This document shows positions 1-7,401 of a stretch of 44,430 nucleotides of DNA, one piece after another; position 1 is the first letter of the stretch, and each line of letters opens with the position of its first letter. The stretch lies in the NCBI GenBank assembly GCA_946887075.1, contig CAMPKA010000023.1, positions 1 to 44,430 of the forward strand. Direction: 5' to 3'. Below the pieces are notes generated by a model. It was not told where the DNA came from, did not search any database, and saw only the letters and a program-made list of their open reading frames with translations. This DNA is from an uncultured Salinimicrobium sp. GTDB taxonomy: Bacteria > Bacteroidota > Bacteroidia > Flavobacteriales > Flavobacteriaceae. A program made the position numbers and the translations under genes.

Positions 1-555
1 ATCTCGAAGAGTGATATCATTGCCATTCTGAAAAACACAATTAAGCAAGATTTCCAGGATAATACCTGGGATGCCTATGCTAAAAATTTGATCAATTGGT
101 TTATGCTCTCCGAACTGGAAATAAAAAATAAATTTATAAATCCCCGAAAGGGTTCTCGAATCCAAAAATTTGATAAAGAAGACTTAAAAAAATATATACC
201 AAGAAGCTCAGTTAAAGAAATAAGAGAAACCATACCACTTTTACTAATTGATAAATCTTTAATTAGTAAAAGGTTCTATAGAGATTTAGTTTTATTAGAG
301 ATTATTGACGAGAACAAGGATTTAACAAAATATGGGAGAAGCTTAATAGTAAAAGAACAGAAAGAATGGTCGGATGAGTTGAAAAAAAAGGTTTGTACCC
401 TTCCAAAAATGATGGAATTGAAGAAAATCGTAAAAGATAATCCAAAGATAAAAGCCAAAGAAATTATTGAAATTTTACCCAAAAACTTTTTTGATGGTAA
501 GAAGGAAAGTTCAAAGATAATATATGCAGGTAAAGCACTAACTTGGTTTAAATAA
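1..555 (+). CDS. C-terminal part of an unrecognised protein (5' end outside window)
   Basis: The frame is open from the first base of the window (starting ISKSDIIAIL) to a TAA at 553-555, so this is the last ~184 residues of a longer protein rather than a gene starting at the internal TTG at 88. The tail is lysine-rich and AT-rich, with predicted helical segments. One stretch (VLLEIIDENKDLTKYGRSL) looks like the wing of a winged-helix domain, as found at the C-terminus of some ATPase or defence-type proteins. That reading is an impression, not an assignment. Its neighbours are a broken integrase and a tRNA-Met attachment site, so it is probably cargo of an integrated element. I do not recognise the family. 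Confidence 0.6.
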   Translation: MSKSDIIAILKNTIKQDFQDNTWDAYAKNLINWFMLSELEIKNKFINPRKGSRIQKFDKEDLKKYIPRSSVKEIRETIPLLLIDKSLISKRFYRDLVLLEIIDENKDLTKYGRSLIVKEQKEWSDELKKKVCTLPKMMELKKIVKDNPKIKAKEIIEILPKNFFDGKKESSKIIYAGKALTWFK

Positions 556-752
556 AGCACCTGTTAGAAAAAAATAGGATAGAAGAACCGGATTGCTGCC
601 TAAGCTCTTTCATCCGAAATAGTAGTTCAGATGAACTGAAAGAAGAAAAAAACGTATTGGATTTTTTAAAAGAAAGAGGTATATATAGTTCTGGAGGTGA
701 CATCTTTCTCTTGCGGTACAAAGGGCATCCTTTACTTCGGGATATATGCTAA
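552..752 (+). CDS. Possible small ORF overlapping the end of the upstream gene
   Basis: A 66-codon open frame begins inside the stop region of the upstream gene (ATA at 552 or CTG at 561; no ATG) and ends with TAA at 750-752. It contains EEPDCCLSSF, a charged helix, and ends GHPLLRDIC. The composition looks coding-like and the junction resembles a frameshift, so it may be a detached C-terminal piece of the upstream protein or a decayed gene. Its last ~20 bases overlap the 3' end of the convergent integrase pseudogene. No canonical start codon is available, so confidence is low. Confidence 0.25.
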   Translation: MKHLLEKNRIEEPDCCLSSFIRNSSSDELKEEKNVLDFLKERGIYSSGGDIFLLRYKGHPLLRDIC

Positions 753-2094
753 AATGTTAAGAAGATTTATCACGCCGTCTAAAGCTTCATCAGCTTCCTT
801 ATGAATAAAGTTTGCTTGATAATTAAGTGTTGTTTTCAAGTCACTATGCCTATAGAGTTTTTGTAGCATAAGAGGATGAATTTTGTCTCCGGCAATGTTG
901 CCAAAGGTATGTCGAGCTATGTGATTTGAAATGTTTTTATCTATTCCACAATCTTCTGCAATACGTTTTAAAACTTATTTAGAACCTTGGTAGCATTTCT
1001 CATTCTGACAAATATACTCTTTCGATCCTGCGGATCGGCATCCTTTAAAAAAGGAAAAATATAGCCGTTGATTTCTTTTTTATCTTGAAGGTAGAGGTCG
1101 AAAATAGTATTGGCTTTATCCGGAACTTTAAAACTTAGAGGTTTTTCATTCTTATTCATCATATAATAGAGTCGGCCGTCTTTTATATCTATCCATTTTA
1201 AAGCTACGACGTCTGAAATCCTTATTCCGGCAAAGTAAAAGGAAACAAGCCAGGCATTTCGGGTATGCCACATGGAAGAATGACTTTCTGTTTCCAAAAT
1301 CTCAATCTGTGTCACCTCTTCAGCAGTCAGTCCTATTTTGTTCCCAGAGCCAATCCTGATCTTTTCTTTGTCGCCCGCAAAAGGATAATATTTTGGGAAT
1401 CAATACCATCTTTTATGGCGACATTAAAGAGAGTTCTAATAAAAATAAGCTGGCTTGTGATGGTTTGAGTCTTGTGCCCCATATAAGTGGAGCAAAAAAT
1501 CTTGTACTTGTTGAGAAATGATTCATTCATTTCTCGAAACTCCAGTCGGGTATTCCTCTTAAAATAGCTTACGGCATCCTCAAAAGAATATTGACCTTTT
1601 ATGGTTTTACTTACCCGCTTTCTTCTTCGCTCTTTTATAGCTTTTATAACCTCTTCTTTCTTTTGACTGGTTTTTAGATTCAGAAACTCTTCCAGGTTAT
1701 AAAGAATGGAGAGCTCAGATTTGGCGACGGAAAAAGTTCCTTTATCGTATTTCTGTTTTACGCGTTCAGCGGCCACTGCAAAGAAGGATTGAGAACCTCC
1801 CGGTCCCTTGAGTTTATTTTTGATCTGTCTGGGAGTTAAAGCATCTTCTGAATGGAAATAAAGATCTTGGGCTTCGGTGATTTTCTTGGTGAGAAAGTAG
1901 TTTAGCTTTTTATGGTTTGGATGGCTTTTCTTAACTTTTTTCAAATCATCATCCCAATCTTTTTCTAAAATCGAATGGCCCAAAAAGTGATAATTAGTCT
2001 TATAATTTTCACTTATTCTAAGAGCAAGAGGAATGGTGCCATTTTTCTTCTTTTTGTTGGGTCGTAAGACTACTTGAATATTTGCCATAACCAT
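732..2094 (-). pseudogene. Tyrosine recombinase/integrase of Bacteroidota mobile elements, broken by two frameshifts
   Basis: Read from ATG at 2094 (or 2088, MANIQVVLRP), the protein has an N-terminal arm-DNA-binding domain, a SAM-like core-binding domain and a C-terminal catalytic domain, which would total about 450 residues. The first reading frame runs to 1333. Near 1380 the frame must shift to recover YPFAGDKEKIRIGSGNKIGL, and it then continues through the GIRISDV arginine box. A second shift at the T-run near 965 is needed to continue LKRIAEDCG and reach HIARHTFGN, YRHSDLKTTLNY and a stop at 732-734. Every catalytic residue (R, HxxR, H, Y) is still visible, so the loss looks recent. It probably drove insertion at the tRNA-Met site about 200 bp upstream of its start. 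Confidence 0.85.
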
Positions 2095-2138
2095 TTTATT
2101 TTTAAGCCTTTAAATATAAAAGTAATTTTTCAAAAATG

Positions 2139-2160
2139 GGTACAGAATAGGTACAGAATA
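2139..2160. repeat. Tandem 11-bp direct repeat, probable integrase arm site (left of att1)
   Basis: GGTACAGAATA occurs twice head to tail with no spacer, 45 bp upstream of the integrase start and about 105 bp from the tRNA fragment. Its one-turn spacing and place between the integrase gene and the core site fit arm-type recombinase binding sites. The function is inferred. Confidence 0.5.
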
Positions 2161-2265
2161 ACTGCATTTTACCCCCTATTTTTTTGTTATCAACAAAAAT
2201 GTGAAAGACTGAAAACCATAGTGTTTATACGGTTTTGCTGGATTTTGTTATTTCTCTAATTGCAG

Positions 2266-2310
2266 CTCATAACCCGAAGGTCACTGGTTCGAGTCCAGTT
2301 CCCGCTACTA
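2266..2310 (+). mobile_element. att site: 3' fragment of a tRNA-Met(CAT) gene
   Basis: These 45 bases read as the 3' part of a tRNA: anticodon loop CTCATAA (anticodon CAT at 2268-2270), T-arm ACTGG/TTCGAGT/CCAGT, acceptor 3' strand TCCCGCT, discriminator A, then CTA. The upstream DNA cannot form the 5' half: there is no D-arm, no AGCGGGA acceptor strand, and the anticodon stem does not pair. It is therefore a displaced 3' end left by site-specific integration, not a working tRNA. The last 18 bases (2293-2310) recur exactly at 4504-4521. The orientation places the intact gene to the left, outside the window. Confidence 0.85.
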
Positions 2311-2318
2311 AATCCTTT

Positions 2319-2355
2319 AAACCCCAAGTAAACACTGGGGGTTTCTTATTTTTCG
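2319..2355 (+). terminator. Rho-independent terminator after tRNA-Met fragment 1
   Basis: The 7-bp stem AAACCCC (2319-2325) / GGGGTTT (2338-2344) is followed by a T-rich stretch. It stands 8 bases after the tRNA fragment, as a tRNA terminator would. Confidence 0.7.
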
Positions 2356-2360
2356 CCCAA

Positions 2361-2382
2361 AAAGTGGTTCAAAAGCGGTTCA
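2361..2382. repeat. Tandem 11-bp direct repeat right of att1
   Basis: AAAGTGGTTCA at 2361-2371 and AAAGCGGTTCA at 2372-2382 match in 10 of 11 bases and abut. The arrangement mirrors the repeat left of att1 but the sequence differs, as expected for the arm sites of a second, unrelated integrase. The remaining DNA up to the next gene (2383-2608) is AT-rich, with one 6-bp inverted repeat at 2439-2444/2461-2466 and no coding signal. Confidence 0.45.
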
Positions 2383-2608
2383 TTTTAGCCTTTCTTTCTC
2401 AGTCTAACAATCTCTTTTTGAATAATTTATCGGAAATCCGCTCCGAATCCGCCTCTGTATGGAGCGAAAGTATCAGGGAGTATTTAGTAGTTACTAACCA
2501 TATGTCGTGAAATAATTAATAACTTGGAATATATTTAGAATAAAAATATACTAGGAATGGAATAATTTTTATATGTTTGTTACGTGTCAAATTTTAATTT
2601 CTATTTCC

Positions 2609-3193
2609 ATGCAAATTGAACAGCTCCAATTCTTTCCTACAAAAGAATCATTTACTTCTTCTCACTTCCAGAAACCAAGTGATCCAGAATTTTTTCGAAA
2701 ATTATCTCTTAGCGTATTTGAAGGTTTCGAACTTTTTTCTCAGGATGTAAAACCTTATTATGATAAGACGAGTAAGTCCAACATGCTCAATAATGCAATA
2801 TCCCATGCAATTCAGAAAAATTGTCAAGGTTCTTGTTTTAAGTTTGTTGAATCTCTTTCTAACACCCGGAGGAACTTTGGAATTCTTGATGAGAAGTATG
2901 TTCTGATGTTTAAAAAATCACCTGTTTGTAATATTCGCACTAAACAGGACGATATGATCAAATATCAGGAACTGGATAAACATGTTATATTTTTGACTTA
3001 CGAAGTCGATGAATTTTGGAGTGAACTTCGTAAAGTTGAGTTTAGGTATTATTCAACACCTACAGACATAACTTATACCTATGACATTACTCAATTAGCG
3101 GATACGCCAGTTACAACAATTACTGCACCAATGGAAGAAATCTCAGTTGGAGTGAAAAAAGGTTTGGAAATAAAAAGACAAAAAACATCGTAA
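2609..3193 (+). CDS. Unknown protein paired with an HTH-ImmA/IrrE gene; possible toxin or effector
   Basis: The preferred start is the ATG at 2609 (MQIEQLQFF); an upstream ATG at 2573 would add 12 residues of unlikely N-terminus. The protein has about 194 residues, no signal peptide or membrane segment, and a C-terminal half rich in aromatic and beta-type stretches (HVIFLTYEVDEFW, VEFRYYSTPTDITYTYDIT). No catalytic motif or known family was recognised. It stops three bases before the HTH-ImmA/IrrE gene, so the two are surely cotranscribed. Two-gene modules with an XRE-ImmA/IrrE protein beside a small uncharacterised protein include toxin-antitoxin and anti-phage systems, the RosmerTA type being one. 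Assignment to that type is inference from architecture only. Base composition matches the surrounding AT-rich accessory DNA. Confidence 0.7.
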   Translation: MQIEQLQFFPTKESFTSSHFQKPSDPEFFRKLSLSVFEGFELFSQDVKPYYDKTSKSNMLNNAISHAIQKNCQGSCFKFVESLSNTRRNFGILDEKYVLMFKKSPVCNIRTKQDDMIKYQELDKHVIFLTYEVDEFWSELRKVEFRYYSTPTDITYTYDITQLADTPVTTITAPMEEISVGVKKGLEIKRQKTS

Positions 3194-3196
3194 TGT

Positions 3197-4255
3197 ATGC
3201 TTAAAGATGTCAATCCGAGGATGCTTATTCTTGCAAGGGAGTCAAGAGGAATTTCTCAGTCGGCGTTATGTAAAAAATTAGAAATATCACAGGGCAAATT
3301 GTCCAAAGCTGAAAAAGGTGAGCAAAGCATTCAGGAAACTACCTTAAAAGAATTATCTCGAGAACTAGGGTATCCTGAAACTTTTTTTTATCAGCCAACA
3401 CCTAGTGCGCCTGTGAGCCATTATTACTATCGTAAAAAGGTAACTATTCCAAAGAAGGTCGTGGGAAAAATGGAGTCTGTTATTAAAATCTTTAGAAATA
3501 ATATAGACTCTTTAATGGAAGCCATTGAGTTGCCTGACTATACTATTCCGGTGTTTGACCCGTCCGAAGAATCACCTGAAGAAATTGCCAGGAAAGCGAG
3601 ATATATTTTAAAGGTTCCTGATGGTCCTATTGAAAATCTCACGAATTTATTGGAGCGCAACGGAGTATTAGTTATTAAAACTGATTTGTTCAATGAAAAA
3701 ATTGATGGTTTAGCTACAATTAGTGATAAGGGTTCTCATATCATATTTCTTAATAAGCGTATGCCTCATGATCGACAAAGGTATTCTCTGGCACACGAGC
3801 TTGGGCATATGATAATGCACTTTGATATTCCAGACAATTCAGAGAATGTAGAGCAGGAGGCTGATAGATTTGCATCCGAATTTTTAATGCCGGCTAAGGA
3901 CATAAAAAATTCATTAAGAAATCTAAACTGGAATAAATTAGGAGACCTGAAAAGATATTGGAAGGTTTCTATGAGATCCCTTGTAAGGAGAGCAAAGGAT
4001 TTGAGTCTATTAGATTCCCAGGAGTATAGAAATTTCCAGATAAATTTTTCTCGGAAAGGTATGAATAAGAGTGAGCCAATTCCATTGCCTGAGGAAAAAA
4101 CATATGTTTTACAACAAATTATTAAACTTCATTTAGAAGAATTGGAGTATTCCTTAGAAGAATTGGCACGAGCTGTGAATTTAGATGTTGAAGAATTTCA
4201 GGATCGATTTGTGGATCAAAAAGTTACTAAGCTTAAGATTGCTAGGGATTTCTGA
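3197..4255 (+). CDS. XRE-family HTH protein fused to an ImmA/IrrE zinc metallopeptidase
   Basis: Of 352 residues, an N-terminal helix-turn-helix (about 8-62: ILARESRGISQSALCKKLEIS) is followed by a linker and an ImmA/IrrE (COG2856/DUF955) peptidase core. The zinc motif HELGH lies at residues 200-204, with the third ligand Glu likely at 221 in EQEADRFASEFLMP. This family is known for cleaving cognate repressors or acting as the regulatory half of toxin-antitoxin and phage-type modules. The C-terminal ~100 residues hold a charged helical region with a second possible helix-turn-helix (LEELEYSLEELARAVNLD). The spacing of 3 bp from the preceding unknown gene makes that protein its likely partner or substrate. 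All metal ligands are present, so it should be active. The pair lies between two copies of a tRNA-Met 3' end. Confidence 0.88.
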   Translation: MLKDVNPRMLILARESRGISQSALCKKLEISQGKLSKAEKGEQSIQETTLKELSRELGYPETFFYQPTPSAPVSHYYYRKKVTIPKKVVGKMESVIKIFRNNIDSLMEAIELPDYTIPVFDPSEESPEEIARKARYILKVPDGPIENLTNLLERNGVLVIKTDLFNEKIDGLATISDKGSHIIFLNKRMPHDRQRYSLAHELGHMIMHFDIPDNSENVEQEADRFASEFLMPAKDIKNSLRNLNWNKLGDLKRYWKVSMRSLVRRAKDLSLLDSQEYRNFQINFSRKGMNKSEPIPLPEEKTYVLQQIIKLHLEELEYSLEELARAVNLDVEEFQDRFVDQKVTKLKIARDF

Positions 4256-4503
4256 TTACTTTTTACCTTGGAGAATTTGATAAAATCAAATATGTCCCCG
4301 CTACTTTTAGATAAAGATATCCAGTATAAATAATTCAGCCTTGACAAACTTTGCAAGTTGTTGTACTGAATATTTCATTGATCTCTTTCTTTGCCTTAGG
4401 TTCCATGGTGTGTGCCGGATCGTATTTGGTTCATTTTATTCTTTGATTAAAATGCACTACATTGAAAAATAGTTGATTACAAAAAAGTGATATGATTTAA
4501 AGG

Positions 4504-4521
4504 GTCCAGTTCCCGCTACTA
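4504..4521 (+). mobile_element. att site 2: 18-nt copy of the tRNA-Met 3' end
   Basis: The string is identical to 2293-2310 (end of T-loop, T-stem 3' strand, acceptor 3' strand and CTA end of the tRNA-Met fragment). Flanking bases on both sides differ, so this is the recombination core. With 2266-2310 it brackets the two-gene cassette as a ~2.2-kb unit. Confidence 0.8.
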
Positions 4522-4531
4522 GGAATAACAG

Positions 4532-4560
4532 GGGTTTCAAGAAATTGAGACCCTTTTTTT
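4532..4560 (+). terminator. Rho-independent terminator after tRNA-Met fragment 2
   Basis: A 9-bp stem GGGTTTCAA/TTGAGACCC (one G-T pair) with a GAAA tetraloop is followed by seven T. It sits 10 bases after the att core, the same layout as at att site 1. Confidence 0.85.
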
Positions 4561-4569
4561 ATGAACTTT

Positions 4570-4591
4570 GTACGACATAGGTACATCATTT
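4570..4591. repeat. GTAC direct repeat with 11-bp period right of att2
   Basis: GTACGACATAG is followed directly by GTACATCATTT, so GTAC recurs 11 bp apart. The units resemble the GGTACAGAATA repeats at 2139-2160, suggesting arm sites for a related integrase and hence the left end of another, decayed element to the right of att2. This is a weak inference. Confidence 0.35.
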
Positions 4592-5049
4592 TTGGCTTTT
4601 TATCCAATAGCAGATCTATGGCTTAATAAATGATCCTGTATAATTTTTTCCAGGAATAGTAAAAAGACCCCTTTTAACCATATCTTCATTGTTATCCGTA
4701 AAGTTTGAGGTATATGGGCGGGATGCGATTTTCCTGATTTTTCCCTTCCTTTTCCAACGAGGAAATTTGCCTGCTTATATTGGGATCGCTCTAAGAAAAG
4801 ATTATTTTTTGCAGGTGTATGGGTAAATTATTTTCTTTTATAAATATTTTCCCTTAATAAGCCACCTTTATATTATTTCGAACAATATTTTCCAGTTTAT
4901 TAACTTTAAACCTACTTTTCCAATAAAAGGTAAAATCAAATTGGATAGCATCAGCAAAAGGCAATTCCGATAAAAATCGATTGAATAGCAGCCATGGCTA
5001 GAAGAAAGCAAATTCTTTCATATTGGGAAACCCCTCTTTTTCACTGATT

Positions 5050-5541
5050 ATGATCTTAGTGCCAAAAAAGTCACTGAACGCAAAAGAAAAAGCCCAGGTA
5101 TACCAACTTTGGAACAATGAGTATCCAGAAAGCCTCAGCATGCCTCTTCTGCAAGAGTTCAATAATTATTTGGATAGTGTCTCAGATCATCACCACATTC
5201 TGATAAAGGATGGCGAAGGGTTTGTGAAGGGTTGGTATTTCGATTTCATTCGGGATGGTAAAAGATGGTTTGCCACTATACTTCATCAGGATTTACAGGG
5301 GAAAGGGTACGGGTCGAAACTTCTGGAATTGGCCAAGAAGAAAAGAAAGGAACTGCATGGCTGGATAATAGTTGAGAATCAGTTAAAAGTGTCTGGCGAA
5401 GCTTACCAGTCGCCTCTAGAATTCTATAGAAAAAATGAATTCACAATTCTGAAAGACGTGCTCCTTGTAAAAGAGAATTTTTCTGCTATTAAAATTGAGT
5501 GGCGAAGTACAGCATCAGTAAAGGATAGGGACGCAAAATAG
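5050..5541 (+). CDS. GNAT-family N-acetyltransferase
   Basis: The start is the ATG at 5050 (MILVPKKSLN); the upstream TTG at 5023 is less likely. The protein has 163 residues in a single GNAT fold. The acetyl-CoA loop is seen in HQDLQGKGYGSKLLELAKK (Q/R-x-x-G-x-G/A motif as QGKGYG), followed by PLEFYRKNEF, the usual beta6-7 region. Members transfer an acetyl group from acetyl-CoA to an amine; the substrate cannot be read from the sequence. It stands alone, between the att region and an XRE regulator, at the edge of the accessory DNA. Confidence 0.75.
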   Translation: MILVPKKSLNAKEKAQVYQLWNNEYPESLSMPLLQEFNNYLDSVSDHHHILIKDGEGFVKGWYFDFIRDGKRWFATILHQDLQGKGYGSKLLELAKKKRKELHGWIIVENQLKVSGEAYQSPLEFYRKNEFTILKDVLLVKENFSAIKIEWRSTASVKDRDAK

Positions 5542-5543
5542 AT

Positions 5544-5897
5544 ATTTCTGATTTTCACTGGTGGGTAATCGTAACAAATACTACGATCACTTGGTTTGAT
5601 TCCCTTCCTAAAATCTACCATGGTTTACCTGAGCCGGATCTTGTTCTCTTTTTATAGCGTTCGGGAAGTAGAGCACTAAATGAAAACCTATTGTGCACTT
5701 GTTCCTACTGCTTACAAAATTCAGTTTCTCTAACCTTTCAGGAGGCACCGTCTTATCAGTCGAGGGTCCATAAAATTTTCTTAAATTAGCTATTCATGAA
5801 GAACCTTCTTCTAGCGCAAAGCAGAAAAAGGTCTGGAAGGACTTAAAAGACCCAAGAGGAAAAGGGATAACAATCCAGGAAAATTTTCAAGGAGGTA
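5544..5897. other. Intergenic stretch without recognisable gene
   Basis: I find no coding frame supported on either strand. The only structure noted is the inverted repeat ATCGTA (5568-5573) / TACGAT (5582-5587) just after the acetyltransferase gene. Confidence 0.5.
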
Positions 5898-6293
5898 ATG
5901 GAAACAACAGCCAGTAAAAACCACATAGGCCGCAAAATAGGACGAATCAGGGAGCTACGAGGGATGAAGCAGGAAGCCCTTGCTGCAGAACTTGGGATAA
6001 GCCAGCAAAGTATTTCTCAACTTGAACAGAGTGAGCGGATCGAGGATGAAAAACTCGAAAAAGTGGCAAAGGCTCTGGGGGTGACAAAAGAGGGGATAGA
6101 GAATTTCTCTGAAGATGCAATCCTCAACGTGATCTCCAATACCTTTAATAGCCATGACACCTCTACACTTAATGCAGTTAATCTTCAACCCAGTTTTAAT
6201 CCTTTGGACAAAGTTGTCGAGTTGTATGAACGGCTGGTTGAGGCCGAAAAGGAAAAGGTCAAATATTTAGAGGAATTATTGAGGAAGAAATAG
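5898..6293 (+). CDS. XRE-family helix-turn-helix regulator with C-terminal coiled coil
   Basis: Of 131 residues, an HTH_3 domain (about 10-64: GRKIGRIRELRGMKQEALAAELGISQ then SISQLEQ) binds DNA. An acidic linker follows, and then a C-terminal helix of Glu/Lys heptads (VVELYERLVEAEKEKVKYLEELL) that probably dimerises it. Small regulators of this shape are common in Bacteroidota genomes, often single and of unknown target. A GGAGG string lies only 2 bases from the ATG, too close to be a normal ribosome site. No operon partner is evident: the next gene is 123 bp away. Confidence 0.8.
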   Translation: METTASKNHIGRKIGRIRELRGMKQEALAAELGISQQSISQLEQSERIEDEKLEKVAKALGVTKEGIENFSEDAILNVISNTFNSHDTSTLNAVNLQPSFNPLDKVVELYERLVEAEKEKVKYLEELLRKK

Positions 6294-6416
6294 GATCCAG
6301 TACTTAGCTATCCAGATTAGCTTATACAGGACTTTGTTTAATAGGAGCATAAGAAGAAATTCTTTCAAATTCTTGTATCAGTTCCTGAATCCCGAGGTTA
6401 AAATCAACCTGAAACA

Positions 6417-7337
6417 ATGAGAAAAAGTTCAATCCTGTTATTGTTCCTCCTGATCTTTACGGACAGCTTTTGCCAAAAGACTGCACTGGAGCTCGATTTA
6501 AAACAGGGAGCGAAATACCTCCAATCTATGGAGTCTCTGGCTAAAATTCAGCAGGAGATCGATGGGAAGACACTCAACAATGAAATGAGGATGAGTGGCA
6601 CGACCGCCTTTACGGTGAAAGAAGTTAATGATGATGGTTATTCCATGGAGGTTCAGTATGAAGAACTGGCATTCACCATTGATTCCCCTTCGGGTCCGTT
6701 GGTTTTCAGTTCTGAAAAGCAGGCCGACGCGGACATCCTCTCCCAGATTCTGGCTGAAATGAAGAAGACGCCGTTTCAGATAAGGATGAGCCGAACCGGA
6801 AAAGTTACGGAGATACAGAACATTCACCTTTTATTTGAAGCAGCTCTGAGTAAATTCCCCCAAATTGACAGCAATCAGAGGGACCTCCTGATGGATCAAC
6901 TAATGAAATCTTTCGGAAAGGAATCTTTCAAAGGGAATATGGAAATGGTCTCGGCAATTTATCCCGACAATCCGGTGGCCTTGGGGGAGACCTGGGATGT
7001 TAAGACCAGCTTGAGAACGGGTGGCATGTCAGGGGAAATGGCAACTATTTACCGATTCAAAGGAGGTGAAGCGGGTAATCATATCATAGAAGGTTCATCA
7101 ATAATCACGACAACCGATAAGGACAAGTACTCCATGATCAATGGCATGCCAACAAGATTTGAGCTGGAGGGGAGTATGATATCCAAGATAAAGGTGGACG
7201 AAAAATCAGGATGGATCGTGGAAGCCAATTTTGAACAGGATATTCAGGGGACAACATTTATACAGGACAATCCCAGTCTCCCTGGCGGCATGGAAATCCC
7301 GATTGTGATGAAGAACACGATGGTGTTTTCGGATTAA
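6417..7337 (+). CDS. Secreted DUF6263-like protein
   Basis: The 306-residue protein has an N-terminal signal peptide (MRKSSILLLFLLIFTDSFCQ). The cysteine before the cleavage region is not in a good lipobox, so export to the periplasm or surface by signal peptidase I is more likely than lipidation. The remainder is a beta-rich domain with repeated strand patterns (GYSMEVQYEELAF, TIYRFKGGEAGNHIIEGSS, GWIVEANFEQDIQGT), resembling the DUF6263 family of Bacteroidota. The family function is unknown. It is probably monocistronic, with 64 bp to the next gene. Confidence 0.6.
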   Translation: MRKSSILLLFLLIFTDSFCQKTALELDLKQGAKYLQSMESLAKIQQEIDGKTLNNEMRMSGTTAFTVKEVNDDGYSMEVQYEELAFTIDSPSGPLVFSSEKQADADILSQILAEMKKTPFQIRMSRTGKVTEIQNIHLLFEAALSKFPQIDSNQRDLLMDQLMKSFGKESFKGNMEMVSAIYPDNPVALGETWDVKTSLRTGGMSGEMATIYRFKGGEAGNHIIEGSSIITTTDKDKYSMINGMPTRFELEGSMISKIKVDEKSGWIVEANFEQDIQGTTFIQDNPSLPGGMEIPIVMKNTMVFSD

Positions 7338-7401
7338 ACAAAGTCAATGACAAATAGGTAGGTTGGTATAATCATCCGGTAATCAATAAAATGAATTGCA
7401 T

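Larger units (their letters stand above)
4256..5049. other. AT-rich non-coding stretch with attachment-site remains
   Basis: No convincing full gene lies here. It contains a weak tRNA-3'-end-like string (TCCCCGCTACT near 4295), a 23-codon minus-strand stub near 4308-4378, the second tRNA-Met core and its terminator, and a GTAC repeat. From 4600 to 5049 I see only AT-rich sequence with no recognisable feature. Confidence 0.6.

Noticed and set aside
2266..2310. A functional tRNA-Met gene
   Set aside because: Only the 3' half is present; the upstream bases form neither D-arm nor acceptor strand, so it is an att fragment.
2439..2466. Hairpin CGCTCC/GGAGCG as a terminator or operator
   Set aside because: The 6-bp stem has a 16-base loop and no T-run; it could be chance.
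4290..4304. A third tRNA-Met 3' end (TCCCCGCTACT)
   Set aside because: Only 11 bases resemble the acceptor end, without T-arm or core flanks; too short to call an att site, though it lies in the right region.
5886..5897. Shine-Dalgarno site for the XRE gene (GGAGG)
   Set aside because: The spacing to ATG is only 2 bases, and genes here otherwise lack such sites.
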